Positions 1 through 6,810 of a DNA stretch of 19,922 nucleotides are shown in pieces. Both the position numbers and the translations under genes were made by a program. The notes under the pieces are model-generated. The model did no database searches. It had not been told where the DNA came from and worked only from the letters and a program-made list of their open reading frames with translations. The stretch spans positions 1-19,922 of the forward strand of contig JAVJUS010000041.1 of the NCBI GenBank assembly GCA_040220455.1, given 5' to 3'. Within the stretch, counting starts at the first letter, position 1, and the number at the start of each line of letters is the position of its first letter. This DNA comes from JAVJUS01 sp040220455. GTDB lineage: Bacteria; Pseudomonadota; Alphaproteobacteria; DSM-16000; Inquilinaceae.

Positions 1-612
1 GAAGTACGGCGAGAGATAGCCGCGGTCGAACTGCATGCCCTCGACGACCTCGAGCTCGGTCTCGAGCGACTTGGCCTCCTCGACCGTGATGACGCCCTCG
101 TTGCCGACCTTCTCCATCGCCGCGGCGATCATGTCGCCGACCGACTTGTCGCCGTTGGCCGAGATCGTGCCGATCTGGGCGACCTCGGAATTGGTCTCGA
201 CCTTGCGGGCGCGCTTCTTGATGTCCTCGACCACGGCCTCGACCGCCAGGTCGATGCCGCGCTTGAGGTCCATCGGGTTCATGCCGGCGGCGACCGCCTT
301 GATGCCCTCGCGCAGGATCGACTGCGCCAGGACCGTGGCCGTCGTCGTGCCGTCGCCGGCGACGTCGTTGGTCTTGGAGGCGACCTCCTTGACCATCTGG
401 GCGCCCATGTTCTCGAACTTGTCGGAAAGTTCGATCTCCTTGGCGACCGTCACGCCGTCTTTGGTGATGCGCGGCGCGCCGAACGACTTGTCCAGCACCA
501 CGTTGCGGCCCTTGGGCCCGAGCGTGACCCGCACCGCGTCGGCGAGGGTGTCGACGCCGCGCATCATGCGGTTACGCGCGTCGACGTCGAACTTGACGTC
601 CTTTGCCGCCAT
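1..612 (-). CDS. groEL: 60-kDa chaperonin GroEL, 3' part missing at window edge
   Basis: GroEL forms the double-ring ATP-driven folding chamber that works with GroES in the cytoplasm. The first 204 codons are visible and the rest (family length about 545 residues) lies beyond the left edge. The protein starts MAAKDVKF and shows the nucleotide-binding motifs VTLGPKGRNV (residues 29-38) and GDGTTTATVL (86-95), including the ATP-hydrolysis Asp87, then runs into the apical domain up to GYLSPYF. The ATG at 610-612 is preceded by a clear AGGAGA ribosome binding site and matches the canonical GroEL start. It is the second gene of groES-groEL, after an unusually long 212-bp spacer. Identification is certain; only the C-terminus cannot be judged. 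Confidence 0.98.
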   Translation of the reverse strand, partial: MAAKDVKFDVDARNRMMRGVDTLADAVRVTLGPKGRNVVLDKSFGAPRITKDGVTVAKEIELSDKFENMGAQMVKEVASKTNDVAGDGTTTATVLAQSILREGIKAVAAGMNPMDLKRGIDLAVEAVVEDIKKRARKVETNSEVAQIGTISANGDKSVGDMIAAAMEKVGNEGVITVEEAKSLETELEVVEGMQFDRGYLSPYF

Positions 613-665
613 GGTCGTCTCTCCTGACTTCTATTCTCGATCGCGTGGGAAATGAGGGCGCGAGC

Positions 666-694
666 CGATCCCGCCCGGCGGGCGGAACCGATCG
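666..694 (-). other. Imperfect GC hairpin in the groES-groEL spacer
   Basis: Within the 212-bp spacer (613-824) there is a 6-bp perfect stem, CCGCCC/GGGCGG with a 3-nt loop (671-685), flanked by a second complementary pair CGATC/GATCG (666-670 and 690-694) with a small bulge between. No T-run follows, so it does not look like an intrinsic terminator. In the groES-groEL transcript it could be a processing or stabilising structure. That role is inferred. I see no small gene in the rest of the spacer. Confidence 0.4.
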
Positions 695-824
695 CGTTGT
701 CGAAGGGCCGCCGCGAACCGCCGCGATCAGCGGGCCGGTGGGTCGCTCGCACCGTCTCCGGCGCCTCGTCCCCTTCCCCGGCCGCGGAGCCGTCCGCGAC
801 CCGGCTCACGCCGGCGCGCGAGAC

Positions 825-1112
825 CTACTCGATCACGCCCATCAGGTCGTTCTCGCGCATGATCAGATAGTCCTCGCCATCCATCTTGACCTCGGTACCC
901 GACCACTTGCCGAACAGGACCTTGTCGCCGACCTTGACGTCGAGCGGATTGACCTTGCCGCCCTCGTCCCGCGCGCCGGGACCGACGGCGACAACCTCGC
1001 CCTGCATCGGCTTCTCCTTGGCGGTATCCGGGATGATGATCCCGCCGGCCGTCTTCTCTTCCTGCTCGATGCGCTTGATCATCACCCGGTCATGCAAGGG
1101 CCGGAAAGTCAT
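825..1112 (-). CDS. groES: 10-kDa co-chaperonin GroES
   Basis: GroES is the heptameric lid of the GroEL chamber. The 95-residue product is full length for the family. It begins MTFRPLHDRVMIKR, carries the mobile-loop region EEKTAGGIIIPDTAKEKP (residues 18-35), and contains the conserved GEVVAVGPG and VGDKVLFGKWSGTEV segments, ending in ENDLMGVIE. The ATG at 1110-1112 has a good GGAGAAA ribosome binding site about 7 nt upstream. It is the first gene of the chaperonin operon, directly downstream of a sigma-70-like promoter and a CIRCE operator, so heat-inducible control through HrcA is expected. hrcA is not in this window. Confidence 0.98.
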   Translation of the reverse strand: MTFRPLHDRVMIKRIEQEEKTAGGIIIPDTAKEKPMQGEVVAVGPGARDEGGKVNPLDVKVGDKVLFGKWSGTEVKMDGEDYLIMRENDLMGVIE

Positions 1113-1167
1113 CGTGCTTTCTCCAGGATCTTTGGACGCCGTTGATTGTTCCCCGGCATGCGAGGCG

Positions 1168-1194
1168 TTAGCACTCTCGCCAGGTGAGTGCCAA
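1168..1194 (-). promoter_or_regulatory. CIRCE operator (HrcA binding site) of groESL
   Basis: The half-sites TTAGCACTC (1168-1176) and GAGTGCCAA (1186-1194) are separated by exactly 9 bp. This is the CIRCE architecture, and 17 of the 18 consensus half-site bases match; the one difference is GAGTGCCAA where the perfect repeat would read GAGTGCTAA. It lies just downstream of the -10 element and covers the expected transcription start, 56 bp from the groES start codon. That is the standard position for HrcA repression. Confidence 0.93.
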
Positions 1195-1195
1195 G

Positions 1196-1224
1196 GGTAT
1201 AGGGATGGCGTTCCGGCGGGTCAA
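1196..1224 (-). promoter_or_regulatory. groESL sigma-70-type promoter
   Basis: On the minus strand the sequence reads TTGACC (1219-1224), a 17-bp spacer, then TATACC (1196-1201). This is close to TTGACA-N17-TATAAT. The predicted start falls within the CIRCE element, which supports the assignment. The -35 lies only 26 bp after the hflX stop codon, and I see no T-rich terminator between them. Confidence 0.8.
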
Positions 1225-1249
1225 CCCCGGGGGCGCACGCGAATGCGGA

Positions 1250-2593
1250 TCAGCTCAGACGCTTTTCCAGGCGCGCGGCGTCGGCCGGGTCGAGATCGAC
1301 GACATAGCGGGCCGAGGCGCCGTTCTCCCGCCGCTCGATCACGCGCCCGTGGGCATGGAGCCAAGCGATGGTCCGGCCGTCGCCAAGGTCGACATCGACC
1401 TCGACGCGACGCCGGCCGGCCTGGAGGCGCTCGGCGATCGCGCGGGTGAGCGCGTCACAGCCCTCCCCCGTCAGCGCGGAGACCGGAAGCAGGCCGCCCC
1501 GCCCCTCCGCGCCGCGGCTGACGGCCGCCGCGTCGACGTCCGGCAGCAGGTCGACCTTGTTGAGGACCTCGACCACGCGCGGATCGCTGTCCGCGTCGAT
1601 GCCCAGGTCACCCAGCACCGCCACCACGTCCTCGCGCTGGGCCTCGGTCTCCGGATGGGAGACGTCGCGGACATGCAGAATCAGCTCGGCCGACCGGACC
1701 TCCTCGAGCGTCGCCCGGAAGGCGGCGACGAGGTGGGTCGGAAGGTCCGAGATGAAGCCCACCGTGTCGGACAGGATGACCTTCTGGCCATGCGGCAGGT
1801 CGATCGCCCGCATGGTCGGGTCGAGCGTGGCGAAGAGCATGTCCTTCGCCATGACCCGGGATTCGGTCAGGCGGTTGAACAGGGTCGACTTGCCGGCGTT
1901 GGTGTAGCCGACCAGCGCGACCACCGGATAGGGCACGCGCTCGCGCGCCGAACGGTGCAGGCCGCGGGTGCGCCGTACCTCCTCGAGCTGGCGCTCGAGC
2001 CGGGCGATGCGGTCGTCGATCTGACGCCGGTCGAGCTCGATCTGCCGCTCGCCCGGACCGCCCATGAAGCCCGCGCCGCCGCGCTGGCGCTCGAGGTGGG
2101 TCCAGGACCGCACGAGGCGGGAGCGCTGGTAGGAGAGATGCGCCAGCTCGACCTGGAGCTGGCCCTCCCGGGTGCGCGCCCGCTCGCCGAAGATCTCCAG
2201 GATCAGGCCGGTGCGGTCGATCACCTTGGCCGACCATCGGCGCTCCAGGTTGCGCTGCTGGATCGGCGTCAGCTCGGCGTCGACGACGATGACCTCGGGC
2301 TCGAGCGCGGCGGCGGCGCCGTGGATCTCGTCGACCGTGCCCTCGCCGAACAGCGTCGCCGGGCGGGGCCTGGACAGTCGCACCACCCGCTGCTCGACGA
2401 TGTCGAGGTCGATCGCCCGGGCCAGCCCGACGATCTCCTCCAGCGCCGCCTCGGCCGGGCGAGCGGGGCGCGGCCGGTCCTTGCGGTCCGGATGCAGGAC
2501 GAACGCGCGCGCGCCGGCGGTGTTGCCAGGACCCGCGCCCTGCCCCCCGGCACCCTGGGCCGTCGCCGCCCCCGTCGCCTCGGCCGACGTCAC
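1250..2593 (-). CDS. hflX: GTPase HflX, ribosome-associated
   Basis: HflX is a TRAFAC-class GTPase that binds the 50S subunit and splits stalled or hibernating ribosomes under stress. The 447-residue protein has the N-terminal HflX domain (about residues 48-160, including the GTVDEI segment), the glycine-rich FMGGPGERQIELDRR stretch (177-191) followed by a coiled-coil-like region, and the G domain with G1 GYTNAGKST (229-237), G3 DTVGF (276-280) and G4 NKVD (345-348). The start is a GTG at 2591-2593, five bases after the hfq stop codon. Its ribosome binding site (AAGGAAGAGG) lies in the hfq 3' end, so translation is probably coupled. The first 30 residues are low-complexity Ala/Gly and poorly constrained. 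hfq-hflX is a classic pair. Confidence 0.97.
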   Translation of the reverse strand: MTSAEATGAATAQGAGGQGAGPGNTAGARAFVLHPDRKDRPRPARPAEAALEEIVGLARAIDLDIVEQRVVRLSRPRPATLFGEGTVDEIHGAAAALEPEVIVVDAELTPIQQRNLERRWSAKVIDRTGLILEIFGERARTREGQLQVELAHLSYQRSRLVRSWTHLERQRGGAGFMGGPGERQIELDRRQIDDRIARLERQLEEVRRTRGLHRSARERVPYPVVALVGYTNAGKSTLFNRLTESRVMAKDMLFATLDPTMRAIDLPHGQKVILSDTVGFISDLPTHLVAAFRATLEEVRSAELILHVRDVSHPETEAQREDVVAVLGDLGIDADSDPRVVEVLNKVDLLPDVDAAAVSRGAEGRGGLLPVSALTGEGCDALTRAIAERLQAGRRRVEVDVDLGDGRTIAWLHAHGRVIERRENGASARYVVDLDPADAARLEKRLS

Positions 2594-2598
2594 CGTGA

Positions 2599-2847
2599 TC
2601 AGGCCTCTTCCTTCTGGCTCTGCTGGTCGAAGAGCTGGATCGGGTGGGCCGGCATCACCGTCGAGATCGCGTGCTTGTAGACGAGCTGGCTGTGCGCGTC
2701 ACGCCGCAGCAGGACGGAGAAGTTGTCGAACCAGGTCACGATTCCCTGCAGTTTCACACCGTTGACCAGGAAAATCGTCACCGGGGTCTTGTTCTTGCGG
2801 ATGTGGTTCAGAAAGACGTCCTGAACGTTCTGCGCTTTTTCGGACAT
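2599..2847 (-). CDS. hfq: RNA chaperone Hfq
   Basis: Hfq is a hexameric Sm-like protein that pairs small RNAs with mRNAs. The 82-residue product shows the Sm1 motif from QDVFLNHIRKNKTPVTIFLV onward (residues 9-28), continuing to DNFSVLLRR, and the Sm2 signature QLVYKHAISTVMP (54-66). The C-terminus is short, as is usual in alphaproteobacteria, unlike the long tail of the enterobacterial protein. The ATG at 2845-2847 has a weak ribosome binding site. A 154-bp gap separates it from dat upstream, and a candidate promoter lies in that gap. hflX follows after 5 bp. Confidence 0.98.
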   Translation of the reverse strand: MSEKAQNVQDVFLNHIRKNKTPVTIFLVNGVKLQGIVTWFDNFSVLLRRDAHSQLVYKHAISTVMPAHPIQLFDQQSQKEEA

Positions 2848-2925
2848 GGGGCTCGGCTCGCTGGTCCTGTTGTTGGAGGCCTCGGTGGCGGACCTCGTGG
2901 GGATTCATCGCCTTCTGAGTGATCC

Positions 2926-2954
2926 GATATGGTATGCCACGCCGCCTACGCCAA
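2926..2954 (-). promoter_or_regulatory. Candidate hfq-hflX promoter
   Basis: In the dat-hfq gap the minus strand reads TTGGCG (2949-2954), a 17-bp spacer, then CATATC (2926-2931). Matches to the sigma-70 consensus are moderate. It would give a leader of about 75 nt before hfq. The rest of the gap holds two perfect palindromes without loops (around 2974-2985 and 2992-3001) and no gene. Confidence 0.3.
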
Positions 2955-3001
2955 CCATGCCCGGATGGCGATTTCGCGGCCGCGACGAGGGCGGCGCGCC
3001 G

Positions 3002-3862
3002 TCAGCTCGCGCCAGCGCCCTCCGCATAGCCCTCGTAGGCGCGACGCAGCGCCGCGGCGATGTCGCCCGGGTGGCCGTTGCCGACCGACCGGTCGTCGAT
3101 CCGGGTGATCGGCATTGCGTAGGTCGTCGCGCTGGTCAGAAACGCTTCGCGCGCCGCGTAGGCCTCCTCCACCGAGAAGGGCCGCTCCTCGAGGCGATAG
3201 CCGAGATCGCCGATCAGCCGCACCAGAGAGCCGCGCGTGATGCCGGCCAGGATGCGGGTGCTGAGGTCGCGCGTCACGATCACGCCGTCGCGGGTGACGA
3301 TCCAGGCATTGGAGGAACAGCCCTCGGTGACGTAGCCGTCCTCGTCCACCTGCCAGGCCTCGAAGGCGCCGGCTTCTGCGGCCTTCTGCTTTCCCAAAAC
3401 CTGAGGAAGAAGGGATATCGACTTGATATCACGTCGCTTCCAGCGGATGTCCGGGATCGTGATCACCGCGACGCCGCGGGCCATCTTGTCGGTCGCCTTC
3501 AGGTCGGCGCGCCGCACGGTCATGACCAGCGTCGGCTCCGCCCGGGCCGGGAACTTGAAGTCGCGCGGCGCCGTCCCGCGGGTGATCTGGAGGTAGAGCA
3601 TGCCCTCGCGCACGCCGTTGCGCCGGATCAGCTCGCGCATGACGAGGCCGAGCGCGCGGCGCGACATCGGCGCGGCGATCGCCAGCTCCGACAGCGAGCG
3701 CTCCAGCCGATCGAGATGACCGGCCTCGTCGACCAGATGGCCGTTCTGGATCGTCACCACTTCATAGACGCCGTCGGCGAATTGGTAGCCGCGGTCCTCG
3801 ATCGGCACGGCCGCCTCGGCATGGCGGCGGTATCGGCCCTGGACGTAGGCGATGCGGGGCAT
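3002..3862 (-). CDS. dat: D-amino-acid (D-alanine) transaminase, class IV PLP
   Basis: This fold-type IV aminotransferase would exchange the amino group between D-alanine or other D-amino acids and 2-oxo acids, feeding D-Glu/D-Ala for the cell wall or degrading D-amino acids. Key features of its 286 residues are RGYQFADGVYEVV (residues 24-36, active-site Tyr33), TRGTAPR (94-100), the PLP-binding lysine in RRDIKSISLL (Lys147) and the cofactor motif TEGCSSN (179-185, Glu180). The start ATG has CAGGAGC about 8 nt upstream. Compared with the Bacillus enzyme as I remember it, the carboxylate-binding His two residues after the Arg of TRGxxPR is a Phe here (Phe102). A branched-chain or aminodeoxychorismate-lyase-like specificity is less likely given the DIKS and TEGxSSN context. 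It sits between trkA and hfq, a known alphaproteobacterial arrangement. Confidence 0.88.
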   Translation of the reverse strand: MPRIAYVQGRYRRHAEAAVPIEDRGYQFADGVYEVVTIQNGHLVDEAGHLDRLERSLSELAIAAPMSRRALGLVMRELIRRNGVREGMLYLQITRGTAPRDFKFPARAEPTLVMTVRRADLKATDKMARGVAVITIPDIRWKRRDIKSISLLPQVLGKQKAAEAGAFEAWQVDEDGYVTEGCSSNAWIVTRDGVIVTRDLSTRILAGITRGSLVRLIGDLGYRLEERPFSVEEAYAAREAFLTSATTYAMPITRIDDRSVGNGHPGDIAAALRRAYEGYAEGAGAS

Positions 3863-3944
3863 GGGGGAAGCTCCTGAGCGCGAAGGACAACTCGGACGGA
3901 ACGGGACGGCTCGGCCGGGCGCGGAAAACGGGCCGGCGGCCGGT

Positions 3945-5321
3945 TCAGAAGAACTCCAGGCGCACGGCGAACAGCCGCTCGATCTTCTTGACCGACTTGG
4001 CGCCGGCCAGCAGCACGACCCGGTCGTGCGGCTTGATCACCGTGGACGGGCGCGCGATCAGCACCTGGCCCTGGCGCACGATGGCGCCGATGATCACGTC
4101 GGACGGCAGCGGAATGTCGCGCACCGGCTTGTTCAGCAGGGTCGAGGTCTCCAGCGCTTCGGCCTCGATGATCTCGGCGAAGCCGTCGCGCAGGCTGTGG
4201 ACCGACTTGATCCGGCCGCGCCGGACATGCTGAAGGATCGTCGAGGCGGTGATCGCGCGTGGGCTGACCACCGCGTCGATGCCCAGCGTCGTGATCAGCG
4301 GGCTGTAGGTCGTCTTGTTGATCAGGGTGATGGCGCGCTGGGCGCCGTAGCGCTTGGCGAGCAGCGAGGCCAGGATATTGGCCTCGTCGTCGTTGGTCAC
4401 CGCGACCACGACCTCGGCGGCGCCGATATTCGCCTCCTCCAGGAGCTCCGGGTCGAGGCCGTCGCCGTAGAGCACGGTCGTGCGCGTGAGCTGGCGGGCG
4501 ATCCGCTCGGCCCGGACGCGGCTCGACTCGATAATGCGCACGGTCAGGTCCGGGTGCTGGGCCTCGATCTCCTCGGCCAGCACCAGACCGATATTGCCGC
4601 CGCCGATGATCACCACGCGGCGGGCTTCCGGCTCCTCGTGGCCGAAGGCGGCCATGGCGCGGGGCACGTGGCCGGTCTCGGCGACGAAATAGACCTCGTC
4701 GCCCGGCAGCATCTGGTCGTTGCTGTCCGGGATGATCGGCCGGTCGCCGCGGATGATCGCCACCACCTCGATGTTCAGGTCCGGGAACAGGCCGGTGAGC
4801 TGGCGCAGCGGCGTGTGGATGATCGGGCATTCCTCGGTACAGATGACCCCGATCACCCGGACCGAGCCGTCGGCCATGGGGATCATGTCGAAGGCGCCGG
4901 GCACCTGCAGCCGCCGGGCGATGCCGCGCGCCACCTCGATCTCCGGCGAGATGATGACGTCGATCGGCATGTTCTCGCGGCTGTAGAGATCCGCCCAGAT
5001 CGGTTGCAGATAGGCCTGGTTGCGCACCCGCGCGATCTTGGTGGGCACCGCGAAGAGCGAGTGCGCCACCTGGCAGGCCACCATGTTGACCTCGTCCGAC
5101 TGGGTCACCGCGATGATCAGGTCGGCGTCGCGCGCGCCCGCCTGCTCCAGGATCGGCGGCAGCGAGGCGTGGCCGACTATGGCCTGGACGTCGAGGGTGT
5201 CGGAGAGCTTCTGGATCAGCTCCGGCGACTGGTCGATGACCGTGACGTTGTTGTTCTCGGTGGCGAGGTAGCGGGCGATGTTCGCTCCCACCTGCCCCGC
5301 GCCGCAGACGACGACCTTCAT
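3945..5321 (-). CDS. trkA: Trk system potassium uptake protein TrkA
   Basis: TrkA is the cytoplasmic NAD(H)-binding regulatory subunit of TrkH/TrkG-type potassium channels. The 458-residue protein is a duplicated RCK unit. The first Rossmann fold has GAGQVG (residues 7-12) with an acidic strand end (VID, 28-30). An RCK-C domain follows at about 140-225. The second Rossmann fold has GGGNIG (240-245), and a second RCK-C domain reaches the C-terminus. The length fits the full-length double-domain family. The ATG at 5319-5321 has only a weak ribosome binding site (GGATAG). No trkH or trkG lies in the window. The gene follows ntrX by 58 bp, and that gap contains a run of nine C on the coding strand. 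Confidence 0.96.
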   Translation of the reverse strand: MKVVVCGAGQVGANIARYLATENNNVTVIDQSPELIQKLSDTLDVQAIVGHASLPPILEQAGARDADLIIAVTQSDEVNMVACQVAHSLFAVPTKIARVRNQAYLQPIWADLYSRENMPIDVIISPEIEVARGIARRLQVPGAFDMIPMADGSVRVIGVICTEECPIIHTPLRQLTGLFPDLNIEVVAIIRGDRPIIPDSNDQMLPGDEVYFVAETGHVPRAMAAFGHEEPEARRVVIIGGGNIGLVLAEEIEAQHPDLTVRIIESSRVRAERIARQLTRTTVLYGDGLDPELLEEANIGAAEVVVAVTNDDEANILASLLAKRYGAQRAITLINKTTYSPLITTLGIDAVVSPRAITASTILQHVRRGRIKSVHSLRDGFAEIIEAEALETSTLLNKPVRDIPLPSDVIIGAIVRQGQVLIARPSTVIKPHDRVVLLAGAKSVKKIERLFAVRLEFF

Positions 5322-5342
5322 GGCGGGCTATCCGTGCTTGCC

Positions 5343-5351
5343 GGGGGGGGG
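5343..5351. repeat. Nine-base homopolymer G/C tract between ntrX and trkA
   Basis: Nine consecutive G on the plus strand (C on the coding strand of the flanking genes) lie 22-30 bp upstream of the trkA start codon. The tract is intergenic, so slippage would not shift a frame, but it could alter the spacing of leader elements. It is also a typical place for a sequencing length error. Confidence 0.9.
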
Positions 5352-5379
5352 CGTGCGGACGAGTGGCGGCGCGCCGGGC

Positions 5380-6810
5380 TCACTCGCCCGCGAGGCGCGG
5401 CGTCGCGGAGGCCGGCTCGCCGTCGCGCTCGCCCCGATCGGCGCCGTGGACGCCCAGCGCCTTGAGCTTGCGGTGCAGGGCCGATCGCTCCATGCCGACG
5501 AACTCCGCCGTCTTCGAGATATTGCCGCCGAACCGGTTGATCTGGGCGACGAGGTATTCCCGCTCGAAGAGCTCGCGCGCGTCGCGCAGCGGCAAGCCCA
5601 TCATCTCGCTCGACCGGTCCCATTTCAGCACCGCCGGCGCGATCGCGCCGATCTCGGGCGGCAGCATCTCCGCGCGCACCGGCACAGACGGCTCGCCGGC
5701 GGCCATGATCAGCAGCCAGTCCATGACGTTGCGGAGTTGGCGGACATTGCCCGGCCAGTCATAGGCCTGGAGCGCGGCGATCGCGTCGTCGCCCAGCCGA
5801 CGCGGCGGCAGGCCCTGGCTCTCCGCCGAGCGGACCATCAGGTGGCGGGCGAGCAGCGGGATATCCTCGCGCCGCTCGACCAGAGAGGGCACGCGCAGCG
5901 GCACCACGTTGAGGCGATAGTAGAGGTCCTCCCGGAACCGGCCGTCGCGGATCTCCACCTGCAGGTCGCGGTTGGTCGAGGCGATGACCCGGACATCGAC
6001 CTGGACCCGGCGGCTGCCGCCGACCCGGGTGAAGGTCTGCTCCTGCAGGACCCGGACGATCTTGCCCTGGGTCGCGACCGGCATGTCGGCGACCTCGTCG
6101 AGCAGCAGGGTGCCGCCATGGGCCTGCTCCAGCGTCCCGGTCTTGCGCTGGCGGCCGTCGCCCGCCTCGATGCCGAAGAGTTCCTCCTCCAGCCGGTCGG
6201 GGTGCATCGCCGCGCAGTTGAGCGCCACGAACGGCCCGTTCTTGCGCCGGGACAGGGTGTGGAGCTGGCGCGCCGCGACTTCCTTGCCGGCGCCGGCGGG
6301 CCCGGTGATCAGGACCCGGCTGCCGGTCGGCGCGACCCGCTCGATCTGCTGGCGGAGCTGGTTGATCTGGGGCGAGTCGCCGACGAGCTCCGCCTCGCCG
6401 CCGCTGCGCAGGCGCAGCTCCGCGTTCTCCCGGCGCAGCCGTGCGGCCTCGATCGCGCGCTCGACCAGCAGCAGCAGGCGGTCGGTCTTGAACGGCTTCT
6501 CGATGAAGTCGTAGGCGCCCTCCTTGATCGCGGAGACCGCCATCTCGATCGTGCCGTGGCCGCTGATCATGACCACGGGCACGTCGCGGTGCTCGCGCTT
6601 CATCTCGGCCAGCAGCTCCAGCCCGTCCAGCCGGCTGCCCTGAAGCCAGATATCGAGGACGATCAGGCTGGGCTGTCGCTCCCCCAGCGCGGACAGCGCG
6701 CTGTCGGCGTCGCCCGCCTCCCGGCAGGCATAGCCCTCGTCCTCGAGGATGCCGGAGATCAGCGTCCGGATATCTGCTTCGTCGTCGACGACGAGGATGT
6801 CATGCGCCAT
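5380..6810 (-). CDS. ntrX: Response regulator NtrX (NtrC family, lacking GAFTGA)
   Basis: NtrX is the partner of the sensor NtrY. The 476-residue protein has a receiver domain (about residues 3-118; phospho-acceptor Asp53 in VLDIW, Lys105 in EKPF), an AAA+ domain (about 141-370) with a variant Walker A GPAGAGKE (170-177), Walker B TLLLDEVADMP (234-244) and an Arg-finger region FREDLYYRL, then a Fis-type helix-turn-helix (about 427-451). The GAFTGA loop that contacts sigma-54 is absent: ELFG is followed by IEAGDGRQRKTGTLEQ. The start is the ATG at 6808-6810, which gives MAHDILVVDDEAD; a longer in-frame start 25 codons upstream would add a basic tail inside ntrY and is unlikely. It overlaps ntrY by 11 bp and has an AGGGAAGGG ribosome binding site inside ntrY. 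Confidence 0.95.
   Translation of the reverse strand: MAHDILVVDDEADIRTLISGILEDEGYACREAGDADSALSALGERQPSLIVLDIWLQGSRLDGLELLAEMKREHRDVPVVMISGHGTIEMAVSAIKEGAYDFIEKPFKTDRLLLLVERAIEAARLRRENAELRLRSGGEAELVGDSPQINQLRQQIERVAPTGSRVLITGPAGAGKEVAARQLHTLSRRKNGPFVALNCAAMHPDRLEEELFGIEAGDGRQRKTGTLEQAHGGTLLLDEVADMPVATQGKIVRVLQEQTFTRVGGSRRVQVDVRVIASTNRDLQVEIRDGRFREDLYYRLNVVPLRVPSLVERREDIPLLARHLMVRSAESQGLPPRRLGDDAIAALQAYDWPGNVRQLRNVMDWLLIMAAGEPSVPVRAEMLPPEIGAIAPAVLKWDRSSEMMGLPLRDARELFEREYLVAQINRFGGNISKTAEFVGMERSALHRKLKALGVHGADRGERDGEPASATPRLAGE

Noticed and set aside
564..809. An 81-codon minus-strand frame filling most of the groES-groEL spacer, a possible small gene.
   Set aside because: It overlaps the groEL start in another frame, has an Arg/Ala-rich composition without motifs, and has no convincing ribosome binding site.
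3925..3944. A short GGCC-GCC-GGCC hairpin followed by TTTT just after the trkA stop codon, resembling an intrinsic terminator.
   Set aside because: The stem is only four base pairs and the T-run only four, separated by several bases. This is too weak to call, though transcript ends here would not surprise me.
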